Shown here in pieces: positions 16,230-23,735 of a stretch of DNA of 64,000 nt (its first letter is position 1; every line of letters starts with the position of its first letter). Origin of the DNA: Glycomyces arizonensis DSM 44726 (lineage in GTDB: Bacteria; Actinomycetota; Actinomycetes; Mycobacteriales; Micromonosporaceae); the NCBI RefSeq assembly GCF_000482705.1, contig NZ_KI519474.1, forward strand, positions 1-64,000, given 5' to 3'. The notes under the pieces are model-generated. The model saw only the letters and a program-made list of their open reading frames with translations, ran no database searches and had not been told where the DNA came from. The position numbers were made by a program, and so were the translations under genes.

Positions 16230-16991
16230 TCAGGCGATCTTGCGCCGGTAGACGGCCGTGGCGATCGCGTAGGCGACGACGAGGACGCCGGTGCACCACG
16301 CCAGGGCGATCCAGATGTCGTTGCCTACCGGTCGCTGCGCGAACAGGTCCCGGATCGTGTCGACGATGGAGGTGACCGGCTGGTGCTCGGCGAAGGCCGC
16401 CACCGGCGCGGGCATCGTGTCGGTGGGGACGAACGCCGAGCTGACGAACGGCAGGAAGACGATCGGGTAGGAGAAGGCGCTCGCGCCGTCCGGAGAGGAC
16501 GCCGACAGTCCGGCGATCACCGCGATCCACGTCAGCGCGAGCGTGAACAGCACGAGGATCCCGGCCACGGCGAGCCACGCCAGCGGGCCCGCCGAGGATC
16601 GGAAGCCCACGAGGAGCCCCACCAGCACGATGAGGGCCACCGAGATCGCGTTGGACACCACCGAGGTCAGCACGTGCCCCCACAGCGCGGCCGAGCGCGC
16701 GATCGGCATGGAGTGGAACCGTTCGAAGATGCCGCTCTGCAGGTCGTTGTAGAGCCGGTAGGAGGTGTAGGCGACGCCGCTGGCGATCGCGATGAGGAGG
16801 ATGCCGGGCATCAGGTAGTTCGCGTAGTCGCCGGTGCCCGCCTCGATGGCGCCGCCGAAGACGTAGACGAACAGCAGCATCATCGCGATCGGCATGACCG
16901 TGACCGTGATGACGGTGTCCATGCTGCGGGTGATGTGCCGCAGGGAGCGGCCGAGCATCACGCCGGTGCCGCTGTAGGTGCGCGCGCTCAT
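16230..16991 (-). CDS. ABC-2 type permease of a DrrAB-like exporter
   Basis: 253 residues with six predicted membrane helices. DTVITVTVMPIAMMLLFVYV and YLMPGILLIAIASG are typical of DrrB/ABC-2 permeases. Its ATG overlaps the stop of the ATPase gene (ATGA at 16988-16991), so the two are translationally coupled. Together they would export an antibiotic or lipid-like substrate; DrrAB is named for daunorubicin efflux but the substrate here is unknown. It is the first of two such pairs in the window. Confidence 0.9.
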   Translation of the reverse strand: MSARTYSGTGVMLGRSLRHITRSMDTVITVTVMPIAMMLLFVYVFGGAIEAGTGDYANYLMPGILLIAIASGVAYTSYRLYNDLQSGIFERFHSMPIARSAALWGHVLTSVVSNAISVALIVLVGLLVGFRSSAGPLAWLAVAGILVLFTLALTWIAVIAGLSASSPDGASAFSYPIVFLPFVSSAFVPTDTMPAPVAAFAEHQPVTSIVDTIRDLFAQRPVGNDIWIALAWCTGVLVVAYAIATAVYRRKIA

Positions 16992-17779
16992 CGCCGCTCC
17001 TCCTCGCTGCCGCTGGTGGCCTTGCCGCCGACGATGGACAGGAAGATCTCCTCCAGCGTGGGCTGCCGTTCGACGTATTCGACCTTCGCGGGCGGGAGCA
17101 GCTCCCGCAGCTCCGCGAGGGTGCCGGAGGTGATGATGGCGCCCTCGTGCAGGATCGCGATGCGGTCGGCGAGCTTCTCGGCCTCGTCGAGGTACTGGGT
17201 CGTCAACAGGACCGTCGTGCCGCCGTCGGCGAGGTCCTGGACCACCTGCCACACTTCGAGGCGGCCCTCGGGGTCCAGGCCGGTGGTCGGCTCGTCGAGG
17301 TAGATGACGGCCGGGTCGCCGATGAGGCTCATGGCGATGTCGAGGCGGCGGCGCATGCCGCCGGAGTAGGTCGACACCCGGCGCCCGGCCGCGTCGGCGA
17401 GGCCGAACCGTTCGAGCAGGGCGTCGGCGACCGTGCGGGGCTCGGCCACCTGACGCAGTTTGGCGATCATGACCAGGTTCTCGCGGCCGGTGAGGATCGC
17501 GTCCACGGCCGCGAACTGCCCGGTCAAGCTGATTGACTCCCGCACGCGCTCGGGCTCGGCCACGACGTCGTACCCGTTGACGCTCGCCGTGCCCCCGTCC
17601 GGCTTGAGCAGCGTCGCGAGGATGCGCACCATCGTGGTCTTGCCCGCGCCGTTGGATCCGAGCAGCGCGACGATGCTGCCGCGCGCCACGTCGAGGTCCA
17701 CGCCCCTCAGGACGTGCAGGTCCTTGTAGGACTTCCGCAGTCCCCGTACTCGTATGGCCGTTTGGTCGGCGGTGTTCAT
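16988..17779 (-). CDS. ABC transporter ATPase, DrrA-like
   Basis: 263 residues from the ATG at 17779 with GAGGAG upstream. Walker A GSNGAGKTT, signature STYSGGMRRRLD and Walker B VIYLDEPTTGLDP are present, with TTQYLDEAEKLADRI, the DrrA-subfamily switch region. The C-terminal PTLEEIFLSIVG is the usual DrrA tail. Cytoplasmic motor for the permease immediately downstream. The upstream region (17850-17876) is AT-rich and has two TATTAG units ten bases apart on the minus strand. Confidence 0.92.
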   Translation of the reverse strand: MNTADQTAIRVRGLRKSYKDLHVLRGVDLDVARGSIVALLGSNGAGKTTMVRILATLLKPDGGTASVNGYDVVAEPERVRESISLTGQFAAVDAILTGRENLVMIAKLRQVAEPRTVADALLERFGLADAAGRRVSTYSGGMRRRLDIAMSLIGDPAVIYLDEPTTGLDPEGRLEVWQVVQDLADGGTTVLLTTQYLDEAEKLADRIAILHEGAIITSGTLAELRELLPPAKVEYVERQPTLEEIFLSIVGGKATSGSEEERR

Positions 17780-17910
17780 GGCTCCTCGTCTCGGTGGGGG
17801 GTAGAGGGTGAGCAGCAGGCCGAGATCGAGCACGGCGGTTCACTCCTCATAGATATGTCTAATATGGACTAATAATGGACGCGGGGCGCCCCCGGAGGGC
17901 ACGGCGTCCC

Positions 17911-18339
17911 CTACTCGCAGAAGACCCGGATCTTGGAGGTGGCGTCGTCGACGTCGACGGTCAGCTCGTCGAGGGCGTCGACGAGATCCTCCAGCTGCTG
18001 CGGCTTGAGCTCGGCCAGGTCGATCGGGACTCCCGCCCTGCTCAGCTCCTCGTTGGCCTTCGTGATCGCCACCGGCGGCAGCAGGCTCGCGAGCCGGACC
18101 CCGGCGCGCAGCAGCTGGAGCGGGACGCGGACGTTGATGTCGGAAGGCCCGCCGCCCGCGCCGTCGTCCTCGGCGTGCACCACCACCCGCAGGTACTTCA
18201 CCCGCGCCTTCGCGCGGGGCGCGGCCGCGGGCGACTCGTCCGGTTCGCTCTCGACGGCGCCGAGCAGCCGCTCGGCCTCGTCCGCGGTGATCTTGCCGTC
18301 GGCCAGCATCTCGAGGATCTGGCGTCGCTGCTCGTTCAT
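17911..18339 (-). CDS. SHOCT-like domain protein
   Basis: 142 residues. The N-terminus QRRQILEMLADGKITADEAERLL is a SHOCT-like helical hairpin, as in YvlB/LiaX-type proteins. The rest has beta strands and a Cys near the C-terminus (RVFCE). Third gene of a leftward run with a DUF2089 protein and a small membrane protein. By analogy with yvl and lia loci it may take part in an envelope-stress response; this is inference. Confidence 0.7.
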   Translation of the reverse strand: MNEQRRQILEMLADGKITADEAERLLGAVESEPDESPAAAPRAKARVKYLRVVVHAEDDGAGGGPSDINVRVPLQLLRAGVRLASLLPPVAITKANEELSRAGVPIDLAELKPQQLEDLVDALDELTVDVDDATSKIRVFCE

Positions 18340-18389
18340 GTCGTTTTCCTCTGTCTCACCTAATGCTCAGTCTCACTCGATACTCAGGC

Positions 18390-18650
18390 TCACCTGATGC
18401 TCACGAGCACGGCCGTTTGGCCCTGCTCCATCTCGAACCGCGTGCCGGGCAGCGCCCACAGCACCCGCCCCACGCCGCGCACCGCGTCCGTCGGACTGAT
18501 CTCGTAGCAGAAGCAGACGACCATGCCGCCCACCACCGCGATGAGCAGCAGCGGCGACAGCAGCACCACCACCGGCACCACCGGGATGAACCAGCGCCGC
18601 CACCGCCCGTCGCGCTTGCGGTAGCGCACCGTCACGATCTGCGGCATCAT
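18390..18650 (-). CDS. Small membrane protein
   Basis: 86 residues. A basic N-terminus (RKRDGRWRRW) precedes one long or two short membrane helices (FIPVVPVVVLLSPLLLIAVVG). The ATG at 18650 overlaps the end of the DUF2089 gene by 4 bp, so translation is coupled. Family not recognised; its place between DUF2089 and SHOCT-like genes suggests a membrane anchor or sensor for that system. Confidence 0.65.
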   Translation of the reverse strand: MMPQIVTVRYRKRDGRWRRWFIPVVPVVVLLSPLLLIAVVGGMVVCFCYEISPTDAVRGVGRVLWALPGTRFEMEQGQTAVLVSIR

Positions 18651-19009
18651 CGCGGCCGCTCCAGCTCGTCCAGCGCGTCCTGGACGCTGATCTCGCCCTG
18701 ACGCAGCCGCTCGATGACGTCGGCGCGGGTGGGGGCGGGATCGGTGTCGACGAAGTCGAGCCGCTCGCCGATCCGGTTCAGCCGGGCCTTGACCGTCGGG
18801 TAGCTCACCCCGAAGATCCGCTCCATCTCCTTGATGGAGCCGTGCGCCCGCACGAACGCGGCGACGAACACCTGGTCCTCGACGCCGAGATTGGCCAGCT
18901 GCGGCGGCTCGAACTCGCCTTCGACCGCGATGCCGCTGTCGGCCAAGCGAACCCGCTCGACCACGAACGCCCGGCCGCGCGTCAAGTCCGTCAGCTCCTG
19001 CCAGTCCAT
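18647..19009 (-). CDS. DUF2089-family protein, probable HTH regulator
   Basis: 120 residues from the ATG at 19009, with GAGGGA upstream; a GTG at 19024 would add five residues. The core FVAAFVRAHGSIKEMERIFGVSYPTVKARLNRIG is a helix-turn-helix typical of DUF2089, followed by a C-terminal helical hairpin (IERLRQGEISVQDALDELE) that resembles the SHOCT-like unit of the downstream gene. It heads the three-gene operon and may repress it through the palindrome in the promoter spacer. Confidence 0.75.
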   Translation of the reverse strand: MDWQELTDLTRGRAFVVERVRLADSGIAVEGEFEPPQLANLGVEDQVFVAAFVRAHGSIKEMERIFGVSYPTVKARLNRIGERLDFVDTDPAPTRADVIERLRQGEISVQDALDELERPR

Positions 19010-19045
19010 CCTCGGTTCCCTCACTCTCGACGACCTCGTTCTTCA

Positions 19046-19074
19046 TTTGTATCTTGATTTCTTCAAGTTTTCAA
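19046..19074 (-). promoter_or_regulatory. Promoter of the DUF2089 operon with an internal palindrome
   Basis: On the minus strand TTGAAA (19074-19069) and TACAAA (19051-19046) are exactly 17 bp apart. The spacer holds the inverted repeat CTTGA-N5-TCAAG (19053-19067). The whole stretch is very AT-rich for this genome. The layout suggests a repressor, possibly the DUF2089 protein, that covers the core promoter. Confidence 0.6.
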
Positions 19075-19130
19075 CATCAAAAACTTAATTTTTATGAATC
19101 ATCACTGTCGCGCGCCGCCGACAGGTGCCG

Positions 19131-19174
19131 TGTCAGCGCGGTGTCAGTGCCGTGTCAGGCCGCCCGCCCATAGT
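19131..19174 (+). promoter_or_regulatory. SARP/AfsR-like promoter: three TGTCAG repeats at 11-bp period, then a -10 box
   Basis: TGTCAGC (19131), TGTCAGT (19142) and TGTCAGG (19153) are 7-mers with 4-bp gaps; nine bases after the last comes CATAGT (19169-19174), a -10 box. There is no good -35. Direct heptamers at 11-bp period close to the -10 are the known binding layout of SARP/AfsR-type activators. The same arrangement is found before the exporter at 24670. Confidence 0.65.
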
Positions 19175-19213
19175 TGCCGCATCAACGAGATCCGAACCGA
19201 AGGAGCAACCGCC

Positions 19214-19618
19214 ATGACCGTCACCCTCACTGCCCAGGACGAGACCACCATCCGCACCGCCGCCTGGGGCACCGTCACCCTGCTGTCCTTCGCGGGCATC
19301 TCCGGCTCGGCGCACAAGGTCGCCACCGACGCCTCCCTGGCTCTGAACGCCGCCACCGGTGCGGTCGGGCACGTCATCGCCGACAAGGCCGGGAGTGTGA
19401 AGATCAAGGGCAAGTCCGCGGCCGCCATCGCCGACCAGGTCCTGCCCGCGCTCACCGAGTCGGTGCGGCTGCTCGAAGCTCAGGACGCGGCCGAGGCGGA
19501 GAACTTCCGCAACACGATCACGGTCGCCGTCGCGGCCGCGAACCGCGCCCACAAGGGCGAGCCGGGCCCCGTGATGGCCGAGATGACCCGCAAGATCGAC
19601 GAGGCGCTGGGCGCCTGA
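19214..19618 (+). CDS. Unknown small Ala-rich protein under the TGTCAG promoter
   Basis: 134 residues. The ATG at 19214 has AAGGAG eight bases upstream. The sequence is Ala/Thr/Val-rich with predicted beta then helical segments (ETTIRTAAWGTVTLLSF; ALNAATGAVGHVIADKAG; LTESVRLLEAQDAAEAE). No signal peptide or membrane segment. Family not recognised. It has its own terminator, so it is a single-gene unit. Its shared promoter pattern with the DrrAB exporter at 23-24.7 kb suggests a joint stress response. Confidence 0.75.
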   Translation: MTVTLTAQDETTIRTAAWGTVTLLSFAGISGSAHKVATDASLALNAATGAVGHVIADKAGSVKIKGKSAAAIADQVLPALTESVRLLEAQDAAEAENFRNTITVAVAAANRAHKGEPGPVMAEMTRKIDEALGA

Positions 19619-19629
19619 CCCGGAAACCC

Positions 19630-19663
19630 GAAGGGGCCCGTCGCGATCGCGGCGGGCCCCTTC
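19630..19663. terminator. Bidirectional terminator
   Basis: GAAGGGGCCCG (19630-19640) pairs with CGGGCCCCTTC (19653-19663) around a 12-base loop that is itself partly palindromic. It lies between the convergent genes ending at 19618 and 19670 and can serve both. Confidence 0.75.
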
Positions 19664-19669
19664 GTCGTC

Positions 19670-20026
19670 TCAGCGAGCGGCGTCCGCCGCCGCGGCCGCC
19701 GCGTCCCGGCCCGTGGCGTGGCCCGCGTGGGCCAGGGCCTGCCGCAGGAGCGGCTCGATGTGGTGGTCGGCCGCCGAGTAGTAGACGAAGGTCCCCTCGC
19801 GCCGGGTGGTGACGAGCCCGGCGAGGCGGAGCTTCGCGAGGTGCTGGCTGACGGCGGTGGGGCGGGCGCCGGTGAGCTCGGCGAGGCAGGCGACGTTCTC
19901 CTCGCCCTGGAGCAGCGCCCACATGAGCTTGAGGCGGGTGGGGTCGGCGAGCATCCGCAGGGCGTCGGCGGCGACGCGCGCCTGCTCGTCGTCGGGCATG
20001 GTGAAGTTCGGCAGCCCTTCGTGCAT
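19670..20026 (-). CDS. ArsR/SmtB-family metal-responsive repressor
   Basis: 118 residues. The winged helix includes LADPTRLKLMWALLQGEENVACLAELTGARPTAVSQHLAKL. A C-terminal His/Asp group (DHHIEPLLRQALAHAGHAT) could form an alpha5-type metal site as in SmtB/NmtR, and a Cys lies in the alpha3/4 region (VACLAEL). It is divergent from a heavy-metal P-type ATPase, the standard pairing; it should repress that gene until metal binds. Confidence 0.9.
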   Translation of the reverse strand: MHEGLPNFTMPDDEQARVAADALRMLADPTRLKLMWALLQGEENVACLAELTGARPTAVSQHLAKLRLAGLVTTRREGTFVYYSAADHHIEPLLRQALAHAGHATGRDAAAAAADAAR

Positions 20027-20045
20027 GTGCCGAGCCTACCGCACC

Positions 20046-20073
20046 TTGATATCTGCGTGATTGCGAATATAAG
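20046..20073 (+). promoter_or_regulatory. ATPase promoter with overlapping ArsR operator
   Basis: TTGATA (20046-20051) and TATAAG (20068-20073) are 16 bp apart. An imperfect 22-bp palindrome (20049-20070; ATAT-N2-GC arms) overlaps both hexamers, like SmtB/CmtR operators. The transcript would start within a few bases of ATG 20083, so the message is probably leaderless. Confidence 0.6.
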
Positions 20074-20082
20074 ATGATGCGC

Positions 20083-21936
20083 ATGTTCGCTTCCATGTTC
20101 CGGCTCGCCGACGTCCGCTGGGCCGCCGCCGCGCTCGCCTGCTTCGCGATCGGCGGCGCCGCCGAATTCGCCGGTGCGCCCGCGTGGGCGTGGCTGCCCG
20201 CCTACCTCGCGTGCTACGCCGCGGGCGGCTGGGGCCCGGCCTGGGAGGGACTGACCGCGCTGCGCAAGCCCCGCTTCGAGGTCGACCTGCTCATGGTCAT
20301 CGCCGCTGTCGCGGCCGCGGCGATCGGGCAGTGGTTCGACGGAGCCCTGCTCATCGTCATCTTCGCGACCTCCGGCGCGCTGGAGGCGGTCCTGACCGAG
20401 CGGACCGCCGACTCGGTCCGGTCCCTGCTCGAACACGCCCCCGACCGGGCCGTGCGCCTCACCGGCGGCCGGGAGGAGACCGTGGACGCCGCGGACCTGG
20501 CCCCGGGCGACGTGGCCCTGGTCCGGCCCGGCGACCGCGTGCCAGCCGACGGCACGGTCACCGCCGGGGAGTCTGAAGTGGACGAGTCGACGCTCACCGG
20601 CGAGGCCCTGCCCGGCCGCAAGGCCCCCGGATCGAACGTCCTGGCCGGGACCGTCAACGGCACCGGGGCGCTCGAAGTGCTCGTGACACGCGCGGGCGCC
20701 GACTCCGTCCTGGCCCGCGTCGCCCGCCAGGTCGAGGAGGCCTCCGAGGCCAAGTCGAAGACCCAGCTGACCATCGAACGCGTCGAGCAGCCCTACTCGC
20801 TCGCCGTCGTCGCCGCCACCCTCGCGCTGCTGGCGGTCCCGCTCCTGGCCGGGGCGGCGTTCGAGCCGTCCCTGCTGCGCGCCATGACCTTCATGATCGT
20901 CGCCAGCCCCTGCGCGATCGTCCTGGCGACCATGCCCCCGCTCCTGGCCGCCGTCGCCCTCGCCGGGCGCCGCGGCGCGCTCGTCAAGAGCGCCCTCGTG
21001 ATCGAGCGGCTCGCCGAGGCCGACCGGGCCGCGTTCGACAAGACCGGCACCCTCACCAACGGGCGGCCCCGCGTCGAACGCCTCACCGTCCTCGACGGCA
21101 CCGAAGCCGAACTGCGGCGCCTGATCGCCGCCGCCGAGGCCCGCTCCGAGCACCCGCTCGGGCGCGTCCTCGCCGCGCTCGGCGACGCGAGCGGCGCCGA
21201 GGACTTCCAGGCCCTGCCCGGGCGGGGCGTCCGCGCCCGCGTCGACGGCGTCGACGTCCTCGTGGGACACCCCGTCCTGCTCGACGGGACCGACGACCGC
21301 GACGCCCGCGCGGCGGTGGCCGCGATGGAGGCCGAAGGGCTCACCGTCGCGGTCGCCGTCGCCGACAAGCGCCCCGTCGGCGTCATCGGCCTGGCCGACA
21401 CGGTCCGCCCCGAGGCGGCCCGGGCGATCGGGGAGCTGGGCGAGCGGCTCGCCGGTGCGCCGCGGCTGCTGACCGGCGACCACCCGGCCGCCGCGCGCCG
21501 CGTCGCCGCCGAGGTCGGCATCGGCGACGTCGAGGCGGGACTGCTGCCCGGCGACAAGGCCGACCGGCTCGCCGGGACGAGGACCCTCTACTGCGGCGAC
21601 GGCATCAACGACGCCCCCGCCCTGGCCGCCTCCCACGTCGGTGTCGCCATGGGCGGCAACGCCTCCGATCTCGCCCTGGAGACCGCCGACATCGTCTTGG
21701 CCGGGCAGCGCCTCACCGCGCTCCCGGCGGCGCTCGACCTGGCCCGCAAGGCCCGCCGCGTCGCCCGAGCCAACCTCGTCTTCGCCGCGACCGTCATCGC
21801 CGTCCTCACCGCCTGGGACCTGGCCGGCCACCTTCCGCTCGTCCTCGGCGTCGCCGGGCACGAGCTCTCAACGGTCATCGTCGGCCTCAACGGCCTGCGG
21901 CTGCTCAGCGGGCGCCACTGGAACGAGCCGAACTAG
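20083..21936 (+). CDS. Heavy-metal-translocating P1B-type ATPase (CtpG/CadA-like)
   Basis: 617 residues from ATG 20083; two earlier ATGs at 20074 and 20077 lie too close to the -10 for this promoter. There is no N-terminal metal-binding (HMA) domain. The channel motif is SPC (in IVASPCAIVLATMPPL, about 275), as in CtpG, rather than the CPC of most P1B pumps. The phosphorylation site is DKTGTLTN (Asp about 319), SEHPLG is the nucleotide-domain HP motif, and GDGINDAPAL is the hinge. It exports a soft or transition metal, likely Cd, Pb, Zn or Co, across the cell membrane under the divergent ArsR. Confidence 0.92.
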   Translation: MFASMFRLADVRWAAAALACFAIGGAAEFAGAPAWAWLPAYLACYAAGGWGPAWEGLTALRKPRFEVDLLMVIAAVAAAAIGQWFDGALLIVIFATSGALEAVLTERTADSVRSLLEHAPDRAVRLTGGREETVDAADLAPGDVALVRPGDRVPADGTVTAGESEVDESTLTGEALPGRKAPGSNVLAGTVNGTGALEVLVTRAGADSVLARVARQVEEASEAKSKTQLTIERVEQPYSLAVVAATLALLAVPLLAGAAFEPSLLRAMTFMIVASPCAIVLATMPPLLAAVALAGRRGALVKSALVIERLAEADRAAFDKTGTLTNGRPRVERLTVLDGTEAELRRLIAAAEARSEHPLGRVLAALGDASGAEDFQALPGRGVRARVDGVDVLVGHPVLLDGTDDRDARAAVAAMEAEGLTVAVAVADKRPVGVIGLADTVRPEAARAIGELGERLAGAPRLLTGDHPAAARRVAAEVGIGDVEAGLLPGDKADRLAGTRTLYCGDGINDAPALAASHVGVAMGGNASDLALETADIVLAGQRLTALPAALDLARKARRVARANLVFAATVIAVLTAWDLAGHLPLVLGVAGHELSTVIVGLNGLRLLSGRHWNEPN

Positions 21937-21965
21937 GCCCCGCGCGGGGCGACGCCGACCGCCGT

Positions 21966-22220
21966 CTACGTCCGGGGCGCCCGAGCGGCGTCCGGCTCGT
22001 CGGGTTCGGCGCTCACTTCGAAGCGGTACTCGACGCGCACGTCGCGGTAGTCGACGCCGGGTTCGACCGGCTCGGGCAGGTTCACGCGGCGGCTGCGCTC
22101 CGCCGACGTCCGGCCCGGCTCGCCGCTGAAGGTCACCTCGGTGCGCGGCGCTTCGCGGAAGCGCAGCTCGCGGGCCTCCACGGTCGAGGCGAACTCGATG
22201 TCGGGCTCGGGCGAGGTCAC
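21966..22220 (-). CDS. Unknown small acidic protein coupled to the histone-tail-like gene
   Basis: 84 residues. The GTG at 22220 overlaps the stop of the upstream gene (GTGA), so translation is coupled. It is rich in Glu, Arg and Val with alternating strands (ASTVEARELRFREAPRTEV; YRDVRVEYRFEVSAEPDEPD). Family not recognised. Its charge alternation and coupling suggest it works with the Lys-rich protein upstream. Confidence 0.6.
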   Translation of the reverse strand: MTSPEPDIEFASTVEARELRFREAPRTEVTFSGEPGRTSAERSRRVNLPEPVEPGVDYRDVRVEYRFEVSAEPDEPDAARAPRT

Positions 22221-22843
22221 GACGACCGCTTCCTGGCGGCCTTCTTGGCCGCCTTCTTCCTGGCCGTCTTCTTCTCGGCGGCGCGCTGCTTCGGCTTCCG
22301 CTCGCCGCCGTCCTCCTCGCCGCCCCCGGCACTGTCCCTCTGGTCGCTTCCAGCGACGCGCTCGGCGGTCCCCGGCACGGACTCGATCGCCTCGCCGACG
22401 GTCTCGACGGCCCTCCGGCCGCCCTCGGTCACCGGCGCGATCGTCCGCTCGACGGCGGACAGGGTCCGCTCCAGGACCTGCGGGTTCCGGTCGACGGTCG
22501 CCAGCACCCGCGCGACGATCTCGGCGACGCGGTCGAGCCGCACCTTGAGCAGCGCCTGCGCGTGCACGCCCTTGAGGTCGAGGTGCACCTTGCCGAGCGC
22601 GACGTCCGCGCCCACGTTGAGCCTGACCAGGTCGAGCACCTCGACGCTCAGCGACACGCGCGCCCGCAGGTCGTCGACGTCGACGACCAGCTCGTCGACG
22701 TCGACCTGCGGCACGTCGAGGTAGACGTCCGGTTCGACCACCGCGCTCGGCTCCCGGGGCTCGCCCGTCTCGAGCTCGTCGGTTTCGGGCTCGTGGGTCT
22801 CGGGCCTGTCGGTCTCGCGGTCGCGCTTGTCCTTCGCGGGCAT
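22217..22843 (-). CDS. Unknown protein with histone-H1-like Lys/Ala tail
   Basis: 208 residues in three parts. An acidic N-terminus (residues 1-35) with repeated ETDxPET units; a central domain (about 36-135) with VDVDDLRARVSLSVEVLDLVR and a repeated V-x-L-D-L-K pattern; and a C-terminal Lys/Ala/Arg tail with KKAAKK repeats like histone H1 or bacterial nucleoid proteins. I recognise the layout as recurrent in actinomycetes but without a known role. DNA or RNA binding by the tail is likely; a scaffold function for the middle is speculative. Confidence 0.7.
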   Translation of the reverse strand: MPAKDKRDRETDRPETHEPETDELETGEPREPSAVVEPDVYLDVPQVDVDELVVDVDDLRARVSLSVEVLDLVRLNVGADVALGKVHLDLKGVHAQALLKVRLDRVAEIVARVLATVDRNPQVLERTLSAVERTIAPVTEGGRRAVETVGEAIESVPGTAERVAGSDQRDSAGGGEEDGGERKPKQRAAEKKTARKKAAKKAARKRSS

Positions 22844-22943
22844 GTCGACGCTCCTGCCTTCGTGCTGTCACACAGGGTAAGCACCGCGACCGTCCGGCGT
22901 CCGGCGATGAGCGATTCCGGCAGCGCCCCAGCACGCGAATGGA

Positions 22944-22965
22944 AGGCACGGCCCAGGCCGTGCCT
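22944..22965 (-). terminator. Terminator of the second DrrAB operon
   Basis: AGGCACGGCC and GGCCGTGCCT form a 10-bp perfect stem with a two-base centre, 23 bp after the permease stop on the minus strand. Confidence 0.6.
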
Positions 22966-22988
22966 CCCCGATGTTCCGTTCGGCGCCG

Positions 22989-23735
22989 TCACGCCCGCTT
23001 CGTGAACGCCGAGCGCGCCCACACGTACCCCACGAGGGCGATCCCGACGCACCAGGCGACGGCGGTGATCGCGTCGCCGGTGTCCGGCGTGCCCGCCAGC
23101 AGGCCGCGCATGGTCTCGATGATCGGCGTGAAGGGCTGGTACTCGGCGAACTGCCGGATACCGGGGCCCATCTTCTCGGCCGGGACGATCGCGCTGCTGA
23201 AGAAGGGCAGCATGACCAGCGGCACCGAGGCCAGCCCGGCGGCCTCCGGCGACTTCGCCGCCAGGCCGAGTGCGACGGTGAACCAGCCGGCCGAGACGGC
23301 GAGCAGCACGACCAGGCCGATCACGCCGAGCCAGTCGAGCGGGCCCGCCGCCGGGTCGAAGCCCAGGGCGAAGGCCACCCCGACGACTGCCGCGACGGCG
23401 ACCGCGTTGGTCAGCACGCTGGCGACGACGTGGCCGGTGAGCACCGCGCCGCGGGAGACGTCCATGACCTTGAACCGGTTGATGATGCCCTTGGTCATGT
23501 CGGCGTTGACCGACGTCGCGACGGCCCCGAGCCCGTAGCAGACGGCCAGCAGGATCACGCCCGGCGTCGCGTAGTCGACGTAGTCCACGCCGACGCTGAA
23601 CGCGTCGCCGAGCATGTACACGAACATCAGCATGACCACGACGGGCATCAGGACCGCGTTGAACACGGTGATCGGGTTGCGGGCGATGTGCTTGAAGTTG
23701 CGGCGCAGCATCACCGTCGAGTGGGACTTGCTCAT
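22989..23735 (-). CDS. ABC-2 type permease of the second DrrAB-like exporter
   Basis: 248 residues with six predicted membrane helices (for example VFNAVLMPVVVMLMFVYML and WLGVIGLVVLLAVSAGWF). The ATG overlaps the ATPase stop (ATGA at 23732-23735). It is similar in layout to the permease at 16230-16991 but clearly diverged. Probable drug or lipid exporter, expressed from the TGTCAG-repeat promoter. Confidence 0.9.
   Translation of the reverse strand: MSKSHSTVMLRRNFKHIARNPITVFNAVLMPVVVMLMFVYMLGDAFSVGVDYVDYATPGVILLAVCYGLGAVATSVNADMTKGIINRFKVMDVSRGAVLTGHVVASVLTNAVAVAAVVGVAFALGFDPAAGPLDWLGVIGLVVLLAVSAGWFTVALGLAAKSPEAAGLASVPLVMLPFFSSAIVPAEKMGPGIRQFAEYQPFTPIIETMRGLLAGTPDTGDAITAVAWCVGIALVGYVWARSAFTKRA

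Noticed and set aside
19480-21861. 793-codon minus-strand frame opposite the P-type ATPase
   Set aside because: Antisense shadow of the ATPase; only the ArsR gene at 19670-20026 (different frame) is real on that strand.
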